A stretch of DNA of 64,000 bases from Sideroxydans lithotrophicus (GTDB lineage Bacteria; Pseudomonadota; Gammaproteobacteria; Burkholderiales; Gallionellaceae). Both the position numbers and the translations under genes were made by a program. A model generated the notes under the pieces. That model had not been told where the DNA came from. It ran no database searches and saw nothing but the letters and a program-made list of their open reading frames with translations. The stretch lies in assembly GCA_020723185.1 (NCBI GenBank), contig DYJI01000001.1:372001-436000 (forward strand). The letters are read 5' to 3'. Below are positions 32,570-41,952 of this stretch, piece after piece (the stretch's first letter is position 1; the number at the start of each line of letters is the position of its first letter).

Positions 32570-33889
32570 TCAGCCTGCCACCCGCAACACCAATCCCTTC
32601 AGATAGGCCCCTTCGGGGAAGCTCAGCAGAACCGGGTGGTCCGGTGCTGCGTGCAGCCGCTTCACTATCTGCGCGTCCACGCCCGCATCCAGCGCCGCAC
32701 CGGCGATGATCTTCTGGAACAACTCGTCGCTGATACCTCCTGAGCAGGAGTAGGTGAACAACAGGCCGCCCGGCCGCAGCAGCTTGAAGCCGAGCAGGTT
32801 GATGTCCTTGTAGGCGCGCGCGGCTTTCTCGGCGAACGCGGCGGTGGGTGCGAACTTGGGCGGGTCGAGGACGATTAAATCGAACTTGCGGTTCTGGTCG
32901 CGCAGCTTGCGCAGCGCCTCGAACACGTCCGCGCACTGCCATTCCGCCTTGCTGCCATCCAGCCCATTTAATTCCACATTGCGCCGTGCCAGCGCCAGTG
33001 CGCCTTCCGAGGCATCGATGGAGAGCACCGATTTCGCTCCGCCGCGCAGCGCATACATCGAGAAACCGCCGGTGTAGCAGAAGCAGTTCAGCACTTCCTT
33101 GTCCTGCGCCAGTGCACCGGTCAGCGCACGGTTGTCGAACTGGTCGAGATAGAAGCCGGTCTTCTGTCCGCCCGCCACATCCACTGAGAAACGCAGGCCG
33201 TGTTCGGTCACTTCCACTTTGTCCGGCAGGGTGCCGCGCAGCACGCCGCAGCGCTTGGGCAGGCCTTCCAGCTCGCGTCCGTCGGAATCGGAACGCTCAT
33301 AGATGCAGGCGGGGCTGCACAGAGCCTGCAGCGTATCGGCCAGCGTATCGCGCCAGCGCTCGGGGCCGGCGCTGCCGAGCTGCAGCACCAGCACCTCGCC
33401 ATACTGGTCGACGATCAGTCCGGGCAGGCCGTCAGATTCTCCATGCACCAGACGCATGCCGTCGCCGTCCTGTCCGATGCGCAGGGCGCGGCGCGCCTCG
33501 ATTGCCGCAGCCAGTTTGCGGCGGAAGAAGCCCTCATCGATCTGCTCGGTCTCGTTCCAGGACCACACCCGCGCGCTGATCTGCGAGTCGGGGTTGTACG
33601 CCGCCCAGGCTAGGAAACGCCCTGCGGCATCGCGAACCGCCACGGTGTCGCCGCTCCGGTAACTGCCGGTGATGCTTTCAATGGCACCGGAGAACACCCA
33701 GGGGTGGCGGCGCAGCAGTGATTTCTCGCGTCCGCATTTAAGGATGAGACCGGGCTGGCCCGGGTTCGTGCCGCAGCACGCGGGGCTGCTTGGTGTGGCG
33801 GCTGGTGCTGGCCTGCGTCTGCGGAAATCGGGTTTGCCGCCGGATTTGCGGCCTTGGATGTCGCGGCCGCGCTGGCTGTGCTGGGTCAT
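32570..33889 (-). CDS. rlmI: Class I SAM-dependent rRNA methyltransferase, RlmI-like
   Basis: Predicted 23S rRNA m5C methyltransferase. The 439-residue protein has a basic N-terminal extension, a PUA-like domain (LRRHPWVFSGAIESITG...GDTVAVRDAAGRFLAWAAYN), a central region GESDGLPGLIVDQYGEVLVLQ, and a Rossmann domain with QKTGFYLDQFDNR, VLNCFCYTGGFSMYAL, DLIVLDPPKFAP and the catalytic-cysteine region LFTYSCSGGI. This is the architecture of RlmI (C1962 in E. coli numbering). The start overlaps the xerC stop (ATGA), so it belongs to the dapF-xerC operon. Confidence 0.88.
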   Translation of the reverse strand: MTQHSQRGRDIQGRKSGGKPDFRRRRPAPAATPSSPACCGTNPGQPGLILKCGREKSLLRRHPWVFSGAIESITGSYRSGDTVAVRDAAGRFLAWAAYNPDSQISARVWSWNETEQIDEGFFRRKLAAAIEARRALRIGQDGDGMRLVHGESDGLPGLIVDQYGEVLVLQLGSAGPERWRDTLADTLQALCSPACIYERSDSDGRELEGLPKRCGVLRGTLPDKVEVTEHGLRFSVDVAGGQKTGFYLDQFDNRALTGALAQDKEVLNCFCYTGGFSMYALRGGAKSVLSIDASEGALALARRNVELNGLDGSKAEWQCADVFEALRKLRDQNRKFDLIVLDPPKFAPTAAFAEKAARAYKDINLLGFKLLRPGGLLFTYSCSGGISDELFQKIIAGAALDAGVDAQIVKRLHAAPDHPVLLSFPEGAYLKGLVLRVAG

Positions 33890-34782
33890 GTCTTCTTTCT
33901 GGCGCGGGGGTGCGCGCCGTCGTAGATCTTGGCGAGGTACTGGAAATCGAGGTGGGTGTAGACCTGCGTGGTGGAGATGCTGGCATGACCCAGCATCTCC
34001 TGCACCGCGCGCAGATCACCTGACGATTGCAGCACATGCGTGGCGAAGGAATGACGCAGCATGTGAGGATGCACCTTGCTGCTGAGGCCCTGTCTGATCG
34101 CCCACTTCTGCAACTGCGATTCGACCGTGCGCGGCGAGATGCGTGCGCCGCGTGTGCCGACGAACAGTGCGGGTTCGTCCGGTGTTGCCACCTGGTCGCG
34201 CACCAGCATCCATTCTCTGATGGCGGAGATGGCGGGTTGTCCCACGGGCACCACGCGGGTCTTGCTGCCTTTGCCGGTGACGCGCACTTCGTGCGCAGCC
34301 AGCGTGTCCCGCATGTCTGCAACATCCAGGCTCACCAGTTCGGCCAGACGCAGTCCGGACGAATAGAGCAGCTCGAACATCGCCTTGTCGCGTGCATCCA
34401 GCGGTGTCTCCACTTTCATCTCCACCAGTTTGACGGCTTCGTCCGGAGACAGGGCATGCGGCAAAGTCTTGGGGGATTTGGGTGCGCGCAGCCCGGTACA
34501 GGGATTGCCGGGGCAAGCGTGGTCGCGCATCAGGTAGTTGTAGAAACCGCGCCATGAAGACAGGACGCGCGCCAGCGAACGACCGGACAGGCCGCTGCCA
34601 TGCAGTTGCGCGATGTAGCGGCGGATGTGGTGACTCTTCAGTTCGGCCAACGGCGTACTACCGGCAAGCTCGAACAGACGGCGGATGTCGCGCGCGTAGT
34701 TGTCCGAGGTGTGGGCTGAATAGTTGCGCTCGTGCTGCAGATAGCCCAGATAGCCGGCCAGCGTGAGCGGCTGATCAGACAT
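33886..34782 (-). CDS. xerC: Site-specific tyrosine recombinase XerC
   Basis: Resolves chromosome dimers at dif with XerD. The 298-residue protein has the SAM-like N-terminal core-binding domain (HERNYSAHTSDNYARDIRRL) and the catalytic domain with R145 (SSGLRLAELV), K171 (GKGSKTR), H240 and R243 (HMLRHSFATH), H266 (LGHASISTTQVYTH) and nucleophile Y275. I start at 34782, where XerC homology begins (MSDQPLTLAGYL). The operon dapF-DUF484-xerC is the standard housekeeping arrangement, so this is not a phage or island integrase. Confidence 0.95.
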   Translation of the reverse strand: MSDQPLTLAGYLGYLQHERNYSAHTSDNYARDIRRLFELAGSTPLAELKSHHIRRYIAQLHGSGLSGRSLARVLSSWRGFYNYLMRDHACPGNPCTGLRAPKSPKTLPHALSPDEAVKLVEMKVETPLDARDKAMFELLYSSGLRLAELVSLDVADMRDTLAAHEVRVTGKGSKTRVVPVGQPAISAIREWMLVRDQVATPDEPALFVGTRGARISPRTVESQLQKWAIRQGLSSKVHPHMLRHSFATHVLQSSGDLRAVQEMLGHASISTTQVYTHLDFQYLAKIYDGAHPRARKKT

Positions 34783-35395
34783 GCAATCTGAATGCGCTGC
34801 CCAGTGTCTCGGCGATGCGCTGCAGGAACACAGTGCCCATCTCGGGATAGAAGCGTTCCTTGTCTTCGCTGCCGAGCACGAGCAGGCCGATGGTCTGGCC
34901 GCTGGCGCGCAGCGGCAGATAGGCGAAAGAGCGCAAGTGCACGCCCGACTCGCCGAACCAGCTTTGCGTGTCGGCAACTGAGTGATGCGTGCAGACCGGG
35001 AGTGTGTGCTCGTCGGCGAAGGCCAGCACTTCCGGGCTGGGGGGCTCGTCCTTCCACAGATGCAGGGCAACATGCGGCACGGCGAAGATCTCGTTCAGGT
35101 TGTGTGCCACCAGACTCTGCAGGGTGGCGCGGTCGTGCGGGCCGAACAGCGCGCAGTTGAACTGGTGCACCTTGAGTTGCAATGCATCGTTCTCCTTGGC
35201 GAATTCGATCAGCTCGCGCAGTTTCTTCTCCAGCGATTTGACCTTGTCGCGCAGGGTGAGCATCTGCCGCTCTGAGAGCGAGATGGTGCGGCCGCCATGC
35301 GGATGCGGCAGGTTGATCTCGGCCAGCATCTCGGCGTGCTGTTCGAAGAACTCGGGGTGGTCCTGCAGAAAACGTACGACGTCATCAGGTTTCAT
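34775..35395 (-). CDS. DUF484 family protein (GAF-like)
   Basis: A 206-residue protein of the DUF484 family, usually encoded between dapF and xerC. It begins with a helical region (PDDVVRFLQDHPEFFEQHAEML), then LPHPHGGRTISLSERQMLTLRDKV, a short coiled coil, and a GAF-like C-terminal domain (VPHVALHLWKDE, LPLRASGQTIGLLVLGSEDKERF). The function is not established. It overlaps xerC by 8 bases and is 9 nt downstream of dapF. Confidence 0.88.
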   Translation of the reverse strand: MKPDDVVRFLQDHPEFFEQHAEMLAEINLPHPHGGRTISLSERQMLTLRDKVKSLEKKLRELIEFAKENDALQLKVHQFNCALFGPHDRATLQSLVAHNLNEIFAVPHVALHLWKDEPPSPEVLAFADEHTLPVCTHHSVADTQSWFGESGVHLRSFAYLPLRASGQTIGLLVLGSEDKERFYPEMGTVFLQRIAETLGSAFRLHV

Positions 35396-35404
35396 GTGTT
35401 TCCT

Positions 35405-36235
35405 CTACAAGTTGATCTCGCCTTCGAACACCGTGATGGCAGGGCCGGTCATCAGCACGGGGTTCGCGTCTCCCTGCCAGGTGATAGTCAATGTGCCGCC
35501 GCGCGTGGCGACATGCACGGTGTCGTCCAGCAGGCCGCGGCGGATGCCGGCGACGACAGCTGCGCAGGCACCGGTGCCGCAGGAAAGGGTCTCGCCCGCC
35601 CCGCGTTCGAAGACGCGCAGCCTGATGTGCGTACGGTCAAGCACCTGCATGAAGCCTGCATTGACGCGATTGGGGAAGCGCGCATGGTGCTCGATCAGCG
35701 GCCCGAGTTGTTCCACAGGTGCGGTGTCCGCGTCAGCCACGACTTGCACCGCGTGCGGGTTGCCCATGGAGACCGCGGTGATCTGCACAGCCTGTCCGGC
35801 CACATCCAGCGTCTGGATGGCCTCGTCGCTAACGCTGGCGAAGGGGATTCGCGCCGCCTCGAACACCGGTGCGCCCATGTTCACCGTGACGCGGCCGTCA
35901 TCCTCCAGCTTGGGCGAGATCAAACCGCTCTTGGTCTCCACCACGATCTCCTTCTTGCCGGTGAGCTGCTTCTCGTGCACGAAGCGCACGAAGCAGCGTG
36001 CACCGTTGCCGCATTGTTCGACCTCGCCGCCGTCAGCGTTGAAGATGCGATAGCGGAAATCGGCGTCATGGCGCTGCGATCTTTCCACCAACAGGATCTG
36101 GTCGCAGCCGATGCCGAAATGGCGGTCGGCGATGAAGCGCAGTTTTTCCGGGGTCAGCGCGAGCGACTGGCGGATGCCGTCAAGAACGACGAAATCGTTG
36201 CCCGCGCCGTGCATCTTGGTGAATTTGAGGGTCAT
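35405..36235 (-). CDS. dapF: Diaminopimelate epimerase
   Basis: Interconverts LL- and meso-diaminopimelate for lysine and peptidoglycan. The 276-residue protein has both catalytic cysteines: C75 in [16 protein letters not shown] and C219 in [14 protein letters not shown], the usual two-base mechanism. The N-terminus [20 protein letters not shown] is diagnostic. It appears to be the first gene of dapF-DUF484-xerC-rlmI; the CoA-binding protein gene upstream is on the same strand, 27 nt away. Confidence 0.96.
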   Translation of the reverse strand: MTLKFTKMHGAGNDFVVLDGIRQSLALTPEKLRFIADRHFGIGCDQILLVERSQRHDADFRYRIFNADGGEVEQCGNGARCFVRFVHEKQLTGKKEIVVETKSGLISPKLEDDGRVTVNMGAPVFEAARIPFASVSDEAIQTLDVAGQAVQITAVSMGNPHAVQVVADADTAPVEQLGPLIEHHARFPNRVNAGFMQVLDRTHIRLRVFERGAGETLSCGTGACAAVVAGIRRGLLDDTVHVATRGGTLTITWQGDANPVLMTGPAITVFEGEINL

Positions 36236-36262
36236 GACCGAATCTTGGAAGTGATGTGCGGA

Positions 36263-36685
36263 TTATACGTCGGCGCACAACTGGGTGTGGTCGCGGAACA
36301 TGCAGCGATCCATCACCACCGTGATGCCCGCCTGCCGGGCGCGCATCGCGGCGGCCTCGTGCACCACGCCATCCTGCAACCATAGCTTCCCGATGCCGAG
36401 CTTGATGCAGCTGTCCACGATGGCGGGCACATGCTCGGGGGCGCGGAACACCTCCACGATATCCACCGGGAACGGGATGCTCTCCAGATCGGCATAGGCA
36501 GTCTCGCCAAGCACCTGTCCCACCAAAGGCCGCACCGGAACGATGCGGTGACCGAAACCTTGCAAGGCGCGCGCGACGTTGAAGCTGGGTCGAGAGGGAT
36601 TAGGCGACAAGCCAACCACAGCGACCGTGTGCGATTCGCGCAGCAGGCGGCAGATGTCTTCGGGGCTGGGGTTACAGAAGGCCAT
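36263..36685 (-). CDS. CoA-binding domain protein (YccU-like)
   Basis: A 140-residue single Rossmann domain of the CoA_binding family, with VAVVGLSPNPSRPSFNVARALQGFGHRIVPV, PVDIVEVFRAPEHVPAIVDSC, GKLWLQDGVVHEAAAMRARQ and the C-terminal VVMDRCMFRDH. Members bind CoA-like nucleotides; the physiological role is unclear. I start at the ATG at 36685; longer frames upstream run antisense through the next gene and are not supported. Confidence 0.85.
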   Translation of the reverse strand: MAFCNPSPEDICRLLRESHTVAVVGLSPNPSRPSFNVARALQGFGHRIVPVRPLVGQVLGETAYADLESIPFPVDIVEVFRAPEHVPAIVDSCIKLGIGKLWLQDGVVHEAAAMRARQAGITVVMDRCMFRDHTQLCADV

Positions 36686-36711
36686 GTCAGTTTCCAGAAA
36701 GAAGCTGTGAC

Positions 36712-36717
36712 TATAAT
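36712..36717 (+). promoter_or_regulatory. -10 element for the cNMP/CBS/nucleotidyltransferase gene
   Basis: A perfect TATAAT 35 nt before the TTG start, in a 66-base divergent spacer. TTTCCA around 36691 is a poor -35. The same AT-rich segment must also hold the promoter of the divergent CoA-binding protein gene. Confidence 0.4.
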
Positions 36718-36751
36718 AAACCATCGGTCCATCCATGACGGGAGCCAAGTT

Positions 36752-38656
36752 TTGAGCGCCATCCATGCATCGCAACTCACCTTCTTTGCCGCACACGCCC
36801 CGTTCGACCGTTTCGAGGGTGCACACCAGCTCTGGCTGCTGGAGCGCCTGAAACTCGCTTACTACGCCAAAGGCGAAGTGATCGCCTCGCCCGAACAGGG
36901 CAGGTCGCAACGCTTCTTCATCATCAAGCAGGGGCTGGTGCGCGGTGCGCGCCAGTCGGATGACAGCGGCGATGCGGTGATCGAGCTGCACGAAGGCGAG
37001 AGTTTCCCGGTGGGTGCGCTGCTGGCCGGTCGTGCGGTGACCTCCACCTATCGCGCGGCCGAGGATGTGTTTTGCTTCGAGCTGGATGCTGCCGATTTCC
37101 ACGCCTTGCTCGAACTCTCGCCCGTATTCAAGGATTTCTGTACGCGCCGCATCACCGCTTTGTTCGAGCAATCGCATCAAGCCATGCGCGCGCAGTTCGC
37201 GCAGGCCGCGACCGAACAACAGTCACTGTCCAGCCCGCTGTCCGAGATCCTGCGCCGCGAACCGGTGACTTGCGCGCCCGATACGCCACTGCTCGATGCC
37301 TTGCGCACCATGCGAGAGCTGCGTGTGGGTTCCATGGTGGTGGTGGATGCACAGCGCAAACCGCTGGGCATCTTCACCCTGAACGACCTGCTCGGTCGCG
37401 TGGTGTTGCCGGGCGTACCGACCGAAGTGCCGATCTCACAGGTGATGAGCCAGGATCCCGTGGCGCTGCTGCCGACAGCACCGGCCTACGAGGCGGCCAT
37501 GGAGATGGCGCGTGCCGGCTTCCGCCATGTGCTGGTGGCGGAAGAGGATGGCACCCTGCGCGGCATCCTGTCCGAACGCGACCTGTTCTCGCTGCAGCGC
37601 GTCGGGCTGCGTCAGATCAGCGCCGCGCTGCGCAAGGCGGCCGATGTGGAGACGCTGGTCGGCCTCAGCCGCGATATCCGCGCGCTGGCGCGCAACATGA
37701 TGGCGCAGGGAGTGGCGGCGGAGCAGTTGACGCTGTTCATCTCGACCTTGAACGACTTGCTGGCGGCACGCCTGATCGAACTGGAAAGCACGGCGTCCGG
37801 CCTGGTCGGCACACCGTTGTATGACAACCTGTGCTGGCTGGTGATGGGCTCCGGCGGCCGCTATGAACAGACGTTGAACACGGATCAGGACAATGCCTTG
37901 ATCTTCATCTTGCCTGGCGGCATGACGGCGGACGAGGCGCGTGCGATCCTGCTGCCGGTGGCGCTACGCATCAACCAGGCGATGGCGCGCTGCGGTTTCC
38001 CGCTGTGCAAGGGCAACATCATGGCCTCCAACCCCAAGTGGTGCCTGTCGCTGGAAGAGTGGCAGGAGGTATTCACCAAATGGGTGGACCGGGGCTCGCC
38101 GGAAGCCTTGCTGCACGCCTCCATCTTCTTCGATTTCCGCGCGCTGGCCGGGCAGCGCAAGCTGGCCGATACGTTGCGCAACTGGCTGGGAGAATTAGCG
38201 CGCGGGAACAGCCGCTTCCTGCACCAGATGGCGGCCAACGCACTGCGCAACCGGCCGCCACTGGGGGTGGTGCGCGACTTTGTGTTGAATGATGCCAAGC
38301 GCCTGGACCTGAAGATGAACGGGTTGGCCCCCTTCGTGGATGCCGCGCGCATCTTCAGTCTGGCTGCGGGGGTGACGGCGACCAGCACCCTGCAGCGTCT
38401 GCGCAAGAGTGCCGAAGCGTTGCATGTGCCGGAGGGCGAGGTGGAGGCGTGGATCGATGCTTTCCTGTTCATCCAGATGCTGCGTCTGCGCCACCACTAT
38501 GAAGCCAGCGAGACAATGAGCGAGGCCGAGATCGCGCAACTGGACAATCTGATCGACCCTGCCGCGCTGAACGAACTGGACCGGCGCATCCTGAAGGAAT
38601 CGTTCCGCCAGGCGCGCAAGGTGCAGGCCAAGCTGGCGCTGGACTATCAGCTGTGA
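36752..38656 (+). CDS. cNMP-binding, CBS-pair and DUF294 nucleotidyltransferase-like protein
   Basis: Multidomain putative regulator, 634 residues. Domains in order: a cyclic-nucleotide-binding fold (residues about 10-130; EGESFPVGALLAGR), two CBS repeats (about 163-220, LSEILRREPVTCAPDTPLLD; about 228-283, ISQVMSQDPVALLPTAPAYE), a GlnD-like nucleotidyltransferase domain (GSGGR 366-370, with D378 and D380 in TLNTDQDNALIF), and a DUF294 C-terminal helical domain. The start is a TTG at 36752, with GGAG 7 nt upstream. Genes of this architecture occur beside DUF4212/symporter operons, as here, so a role in controlling carboxylate uptake is likely but not shown. Confidence 0.85.
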   Translation: MSAIHASQLTFFAAHAPFDRFEGAHQLWLLERLKLAYYAKGEVIASPEQGRSQRFFIIKQGLVRGARQSDDSGDAVIELHEGESFPVGALLAGRAVTSTYRAAEDVFCFELDAADFHALLELSPVFKDFCTRRITALFEQSHQAMRAQFAQAATEQQSLSSPLSEILRREPVTCAPDTPLLDALRTMRELRVGSMVVVDAQRKPLGIFTLNDLLGRVVLPGVPTEVPISQVMSQDPVALLPTAPAYEAAMEMARAGFRHVLVAEEDGTLRGILSERDLFSLQRVGLRQISAALRKAADVETLVGLSRDIRALARNMMAQGVAAEQLTLFISTLNDLLAARLIELESTASGLVGTPLYDNLCWLVMGSGGRYEQTLNTDQDNALIFILPGGMTADEARAILLPVALRINQAMARCGFPLCKGNIMASNPKWCLSLEEWQEVFTKWVDRGSPEALLHASIFFDFRALAGQRKLADTLRNWLGELARGNSRFLHQMAANALRNRPPLGVVRDFVLNDAKRLDLKMNGLAPFVDAARIFSLAAGVTATSTLQRLRKSAEALHVPEGEVEAWIDAFLFIQMLRLRHHYEASETMSEAEIAQLDNLIDPAALNELDRRILKESFRQARKVQAKLALDYQL

Positions 38657-39360
38657 AGAAACTGCTGCAGCGCTGGCTGGCCCCGCGTGCAAAGCTGGAT
38701 GAACAGCAGATGGCGCGACTGGCAGCCTGGGCGAAATTGCCTGCGCCGGACACCAGACTGCCTTTCGAGCAGGCGCGCTATGTGGTGGTGGACGTGGAGA
38801 CCACTGGCCTGAACCTGATGACGGACACGCTGATCTCCATCGGTGCGGTCGCGGTGGTGAACGGTCGCGTGGTGATGGGCGACAGTTTCTCCGTGGTGTT
38901 GCAGCAGCAGCAGAGTAGCCGCAAGGAGAACATCCTCATCCACGGCATCTCAGGGTCGGTACAGCGCGAGGGCGTGCCGCCTGCCGATGCTTTGCTGGAT
39001 TTCTTGCAGTTCCTTGGCGACTCGCCACTGGTCGCTTTCCATGTCGCCTTCGACGAGACCATGATCCGGCGCGCCATAAGCCAGTATCTGAACTACAACT
39101 TCAAGCATCCCTGGCTGGATCTGGCCTATGTGATGCCCGCGCTCAACCGTGACCTGATGCGCAGCCATCGCGTGCTGGACGACTGGATAGGCCGCTTTGG
39201 CATCCGCATCGAGGCGCGCCACAACGCGCTGGCCGATGCGCTGGCGACCGCGCAATTGCTGCAGATCGCCCAGTCGCAGGCGCGGCGCAAGGATGTCGTC
39301 AACTACGCAGGATTGCTCGATCTGGAGCGTACCCAGCGCTGGGCTAGCAACGTAAGATGA
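38653..39360 (+). CDS. DEDDh 3'-5' exonuclease (DnaQ-like)
   Basis: A 235-residue exonuclease domain with motif I D47-x-E49 (VVVDVETTGLNLMTD), a motif II Asp in LVAFHVAFDETMIRRA, and motif III HNALADALATAQ. An N-terminal extension of about 40 residues precedes the nuclease fold. It starts at a GTG overlapping the stop of the previous gene (GTGA) and recurs next to such genes upstream of the symporter in related bacteria. It is not the replicative proofreading subunit by context; the substrate is unknown. Confidence 0.85.
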   Translation: MKKLLQRWLAPRAKLDEQQMARLAAWAKLPAPDTRLPFEQARYVVVDVETTGLNLMTDTLISIGAVAVVNGRVVMGDSFSVVLQQQQSSRKENILIHGISGSVQREGVPPADALLDFLQFLGDSPLVAFHVAFDETMIRRAISQYLNYNFKHPWLDLAYVMPALNRDLMRSHRVLDDWIGRFGIRIEARHNALADALATAQLLQIAQSQARRKDVVNYAGLLDLERTQRWASNVR

Positions 39361-39365
39361 TTGTA

Positions 39366-39405
39366 AGGTTGCTCCCGTAACCTGCCGCGAGCAGTGTCGG
39401 GCAGG
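39366..39405. promoter_or_regulatory. Inverted repeats upstream of the first DUF4212-symporter pair
   Basis: AGGTT-N8-AACCT (39366-39383) and CCTGCC...GGCAGG (39381-39405) lie in the 96-base gap before the DUF4212 gene. TATAAG just before the Shine-Dalgarno could be a -10. The two-component regulator encoded nearby is a candidate ligand. A similar GGCAGG/CCTGCC inverted pair occurs before the second symporter pair. Confidence 0.35.
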
Positions 39406-39456
39406 CTCTCTTCATGCCAGGCGCGGCGCTTCGATAAATCTATAAGGGAGACAAGC

Positions 39457-39711
39457 ATGGATAAGCAAGGCGAAGCCTATTGGAAGGCGACGTTGGGTCT
39501 GCTGACCAAGATCTTGGTAGTCTGGTTCATCGTCTCGTTCGGCGCGGGCATCCTGTTCGCGGACCTGCTGAACGGCATACATCTGGGAGGCTACCCGCTG
39601 GGTTTCTGGTTCGCCCAGCAAGGTTCCATCTACATCTTCGTGGCGCTGATCTTCTATTACGCCAAGAAGATGGACGAGATCGATCGCAAGTTCGACGTGC
39701 ACGAAGAATAA
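39457..39711 (+). CDS. DUF4212 small membrane protein (symporter partner)
   Basis: An 84-residue protein with two transmembrane helices (ILVVWFIVSFGAGILFADLL; FWFAQQGSIYIFVALIFYYA) and the family ending KKMDEIDRKFDV. DUF4212 proteins are encoded directly upstream of VC_2705-type Na+/solute symporters and are thought to be their small subunit. GGGAG precedes the ATG. The symporter starts 9 nt after its stop. Confidence 0.88.
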   Translation: MDKQGEAYWKATLGLLTKILVVWFIVSFGAGILFADLLNGIHLGGYPLGFWFAQQGSIYIFVALIFYYAKKMDEIDRKFDVHEE

Positions 39712-39720
39712 GGGGCTGAC

Positions 39721-41526
39721 ATGGATCTGCAAACAACGATTTACCTGGTGGTGGGGCTGAGCTTCGCCCTGTACATCGGCATCGCCATCTGGGCGCGTGC
39801 CGGATCGACTTCCGAGTTTTACGTCGCCGGTGGCGGCGTCGGCCCGCGTGTCAACGGGATGGCGACGGCAGCGGACTGGATGTCGGCCGCATCCTTCATC
39901 TCGATGGCTGGTCTGATCTCCAACATGGGCTATGGCGGCGGCCTGTTCCTGATGGGCTGGACTGGCGGCTATGTGCTGCTGGCCCTGTTGCTGGCACCTT
40001 ACCTGCGCAAGTTCGGCAAGTTCACCGTACCGCAGTTCATCGGTGACCGCTACTACTCGCAGACGGCTTCCACCGTTGCGGTGCTGTGCCTGCTGGTGGC
40101 TTCGCTGACCTACATCATCGGCCAGATGACCGGCGTCGGTGTGGCGTTCTCACGCTTCCTGGGCGTGTCCAGCGATACCGGCATCTATGTCGGTATGGCC
40201 ATCGTGTTCACCTATGCGGTGTTCGGCGGCATGAAGGGCATCACCTACACCCAGGTGGCCCAATATGTGGTGCTGATCTTCGCCTACACCATCCCTGCGA
40301 TCTTCATCTCCATGCAGCTGACCGGCAACCCGATCCCGCAACTGGGTCTGGGTTCCGACATGACGGGCAGCGATATCTCGCTGCTGCAGAAACTGGATCA
40401 GGTCGTGGTTGAGCTCGGCTTCGGCCAGTACACCACCACCACGGCAGGCAGCACGCTGAACATGTTCGTGTACACCCTGTCGCTGATGATCGGTACAGCC
40501 GGTCTGCCGCACGTGATCATGCGCTTCTTCACCGTGCCCAGCGTGCATGCCGCACGTCTTTCCGCTGGCTGGGCATTGGTGTTCATCGCCATCCTGTACA
40601 CCACCGCACCTGCAGTCGCGGGTATGGCCAAGATGAACCTGATCGGCACAGTGAATACTGCCGTGGCCAGCAACGGCGACCTGTATGCGGCGGAATCCAG
40701 CCTCAAGTATGAAGAGCGTCCGGACTGGATGAAGCGCTGGGAGGTGACCGGTCTGCTGAAGTTCGAAGACAAGAACGGTGACGGCCGTATCCAGTACTAC
40801 AACGACAAGAGCAAGAGCGAGGAAGCCAAGGCCAAGGCTGAAGCCGCAGGCTGGAAGGGCAACGAATTGTCGGTGAATGCCGACATCATCGTGCTGGCCA
40901 ACCCCGAGATCGCATTGTTGCCGAACTGGGTGATCGCGCTTGTTGCCGCCGGTGGTCTGGCTGCCGCGCTGTCCACCGCCGCGGGTCTGTTGCTGGCGAT
41001 CTCTTCCGCCATCTCGCATGACCTGGTGAAGGGCGTGTTCAATCCCAACATCAGCGAGAAGGGCGAGCTGATGGCGGGCAAGGTCGCCATGTCGGTGTCC
41101 ATCGTGGTGGCCGGTTATCTCGGCCTGAATCCGCCGGGCTTTGCAGCCGGTACTGTGGCGCTGGCGTTCGGTATCGCCGCCAGTTCGCTGTTCCCCGCGA
41201 TCATGATGGGTATCTTCAGCAAGAAGATGAACAAGGAAGGCGCCATCGCCGGTATGTTGTCTGGCCTGTTCATCACCCTGTTCTACGTGTTCGCACACAA
41301 AGGTATCTTCTTCATCAAGGGTACCGAGTATCTGGACCTGATCGGCGGCGCGAATTCCTTCTTCGGCATCACGCCGGAAGCGTTCGGTGCGATCGGTGCG
41401 CTGGTCAATTTCGGCGTTGCCTTCCTGGTGGATCGTTTCACCAAAGAGCCGCCGGAGCATATCCAGCACCTGGTGGAGAGCGTGCGTACACCGCGCGGCG
41501 CGAAAGCGGTCGACGGTCGTCACTAA
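39721..41526 (+). CDS. Sodium:solute symporter, VC_2705/acetate-permease type (copy 1)
   Basis: A 601-residue SSS-family transporter with about 13 hydrophobic segments, probably for acetate or a similar short carboxylate. Conserved pieces include STSEFYVAGGGVGPRVNGMATAADWMSAASFISMAG, MGWTGGYVLLALLLAPYLRKFGKFTVPQF and AALSTAAGLLLAISSAISHD. A soluble loop at residues about 330-380 contains DKNGDGRIQYYN (350-361), an EF-hand-like calcium loop that lacks the final Glu. Substrate assignment is by family. Confidence 0.88.
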   Translation: MDLQTTIYLVVGLSFALYIGIAIWARAGSTSEFYVAGGGVGPRVNGMATAADWMSAASFISMAGLISNMGYGGGLFLMGWTGGYVLLALLLAPYLRKFGKFTVPQFIGDRYYSQTASTVAVLCLLVASLTYIIGQMTGVGVAFSRFLGVSSDTGIYVGMAIVFTYAVFGGMKGITYTQVAQYVVLIFAYTIPAIFISMQLTGNPIPQLGLGSDMTGSDISLLQKLDQVVVELGFGQYTTTTAGSTLNMFVYTLSLMIGTAGLPHVIMRFFTVPSVHAARLSAGWALVFIAILYTTAPAVAGMAKMNLIGTVNTAVASNGDLYAAESSLKYEERPDWMKRWEVTGLLKFEDKNGDGRIQYYNDKSKSEEAKAKAEAAGWKGNELSVNADIIVLANPEIALLPNWVIALVAAGGLAAALSTAAGLLLAISSAISHDLVKGVFNPNISEKGELMAGKVAMSVSIVVAGYLGLNPPGFAAGTVALAFGIAASSLFPAIMMGIFSKKMNKEGAIAGMLSGLFITLFYVFAHKGIFFIKGTEYLDLIGGANSFFGITPEAFGAIGALVNFGVAFLVDRFTKEPPEHIQHLVESVRTPRGAKAVDGRH

Positions 41527-41553
41527 AACAAGTCGTTCTGCATGTAACATAGA

Positions 41554-41580
41554 CCCCGCCGTGTTCCGGCGGGGTTTTTT
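41554..41580 (+). terminator. Intrinsic terminator after symporter copy 1
   Basis: A perfect 7-bp GC stem CCCCGCC/GGCGGGG with loop GTGTTCC, followed directly by six T. A textbook rho-independent terminator. Confidence 0.92.
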
Positions 41581-41592
41581 CTTGGAGAGAAT

Positions 41593-41949
41593 ATGGTTTT
41601 CGATGTGAATGTAGCGATGACCTGGGTGTTGTTTCTGGCCCTGTTCCCGATCGCGTTCTTCTGGCTGCGTCGCGCCTGGCGTATCGCTATCCGACGCGAT
41701 TTCACTGAGGTCGGTCTGAAGAAGGGCGTGTCGCCCGAGCGCCCGGAGCGTTTCGCGCCTTACGCTGCAGCCATCAATCTGTTGGGCGGTGTGATCGTGG
41801 TATGGGTCATCGTCGGCGTGCTGACGGCGCAGCTCGACTATGCGACCTGGAGTGCCACCGCCGGCATCACCATCTGGCTGAAGATGATCGCCGACTTCAT
41901 TCTGAGTCGGCATGCGCACCCTATGGTGCTCAAACGCAAGGCGGAATGA
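41593..41949 (+). CDS. Hypothetical small membrane protein
   Basis: A 118-residue protein of no recognised family. It has two hydrophobic helices (MTWVLFLALFPIAFFWLRRAW; INLLGGVIVVWVIVGVLTA) and a weaker third (ATAGITIWLKMIADFIL), with a basic C-terminus. GGAGAG stands 5-6 nt before the ATG, so it is likely expressed, yet it lies just after a strong terminator and must rely on read-through or its own promoter. It converges with the histidine kinase gene, 3 nt away. A role with the symporters is only suggested by position. Confidence 0.65.
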   Translation: MVFDVNVAMTWVLFLALFPIAFFWLRRAWRIAIRRDFTEVGLKKGVSPERPERFAPYAAAINLLGGVIVVWVIVGVLTAQLDYATWSATAGITIWLKMIADFILSRHAHPMVLKRKAE

Positions 41950-41952
41950 GCA

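Noticed and set aside
33886-34782. Phage or island integrase
   Set aside because: The tyrosine recombinase is housekeeping XerC in the conserved dapF-DUF484-xerC operon, far from the accessory region.
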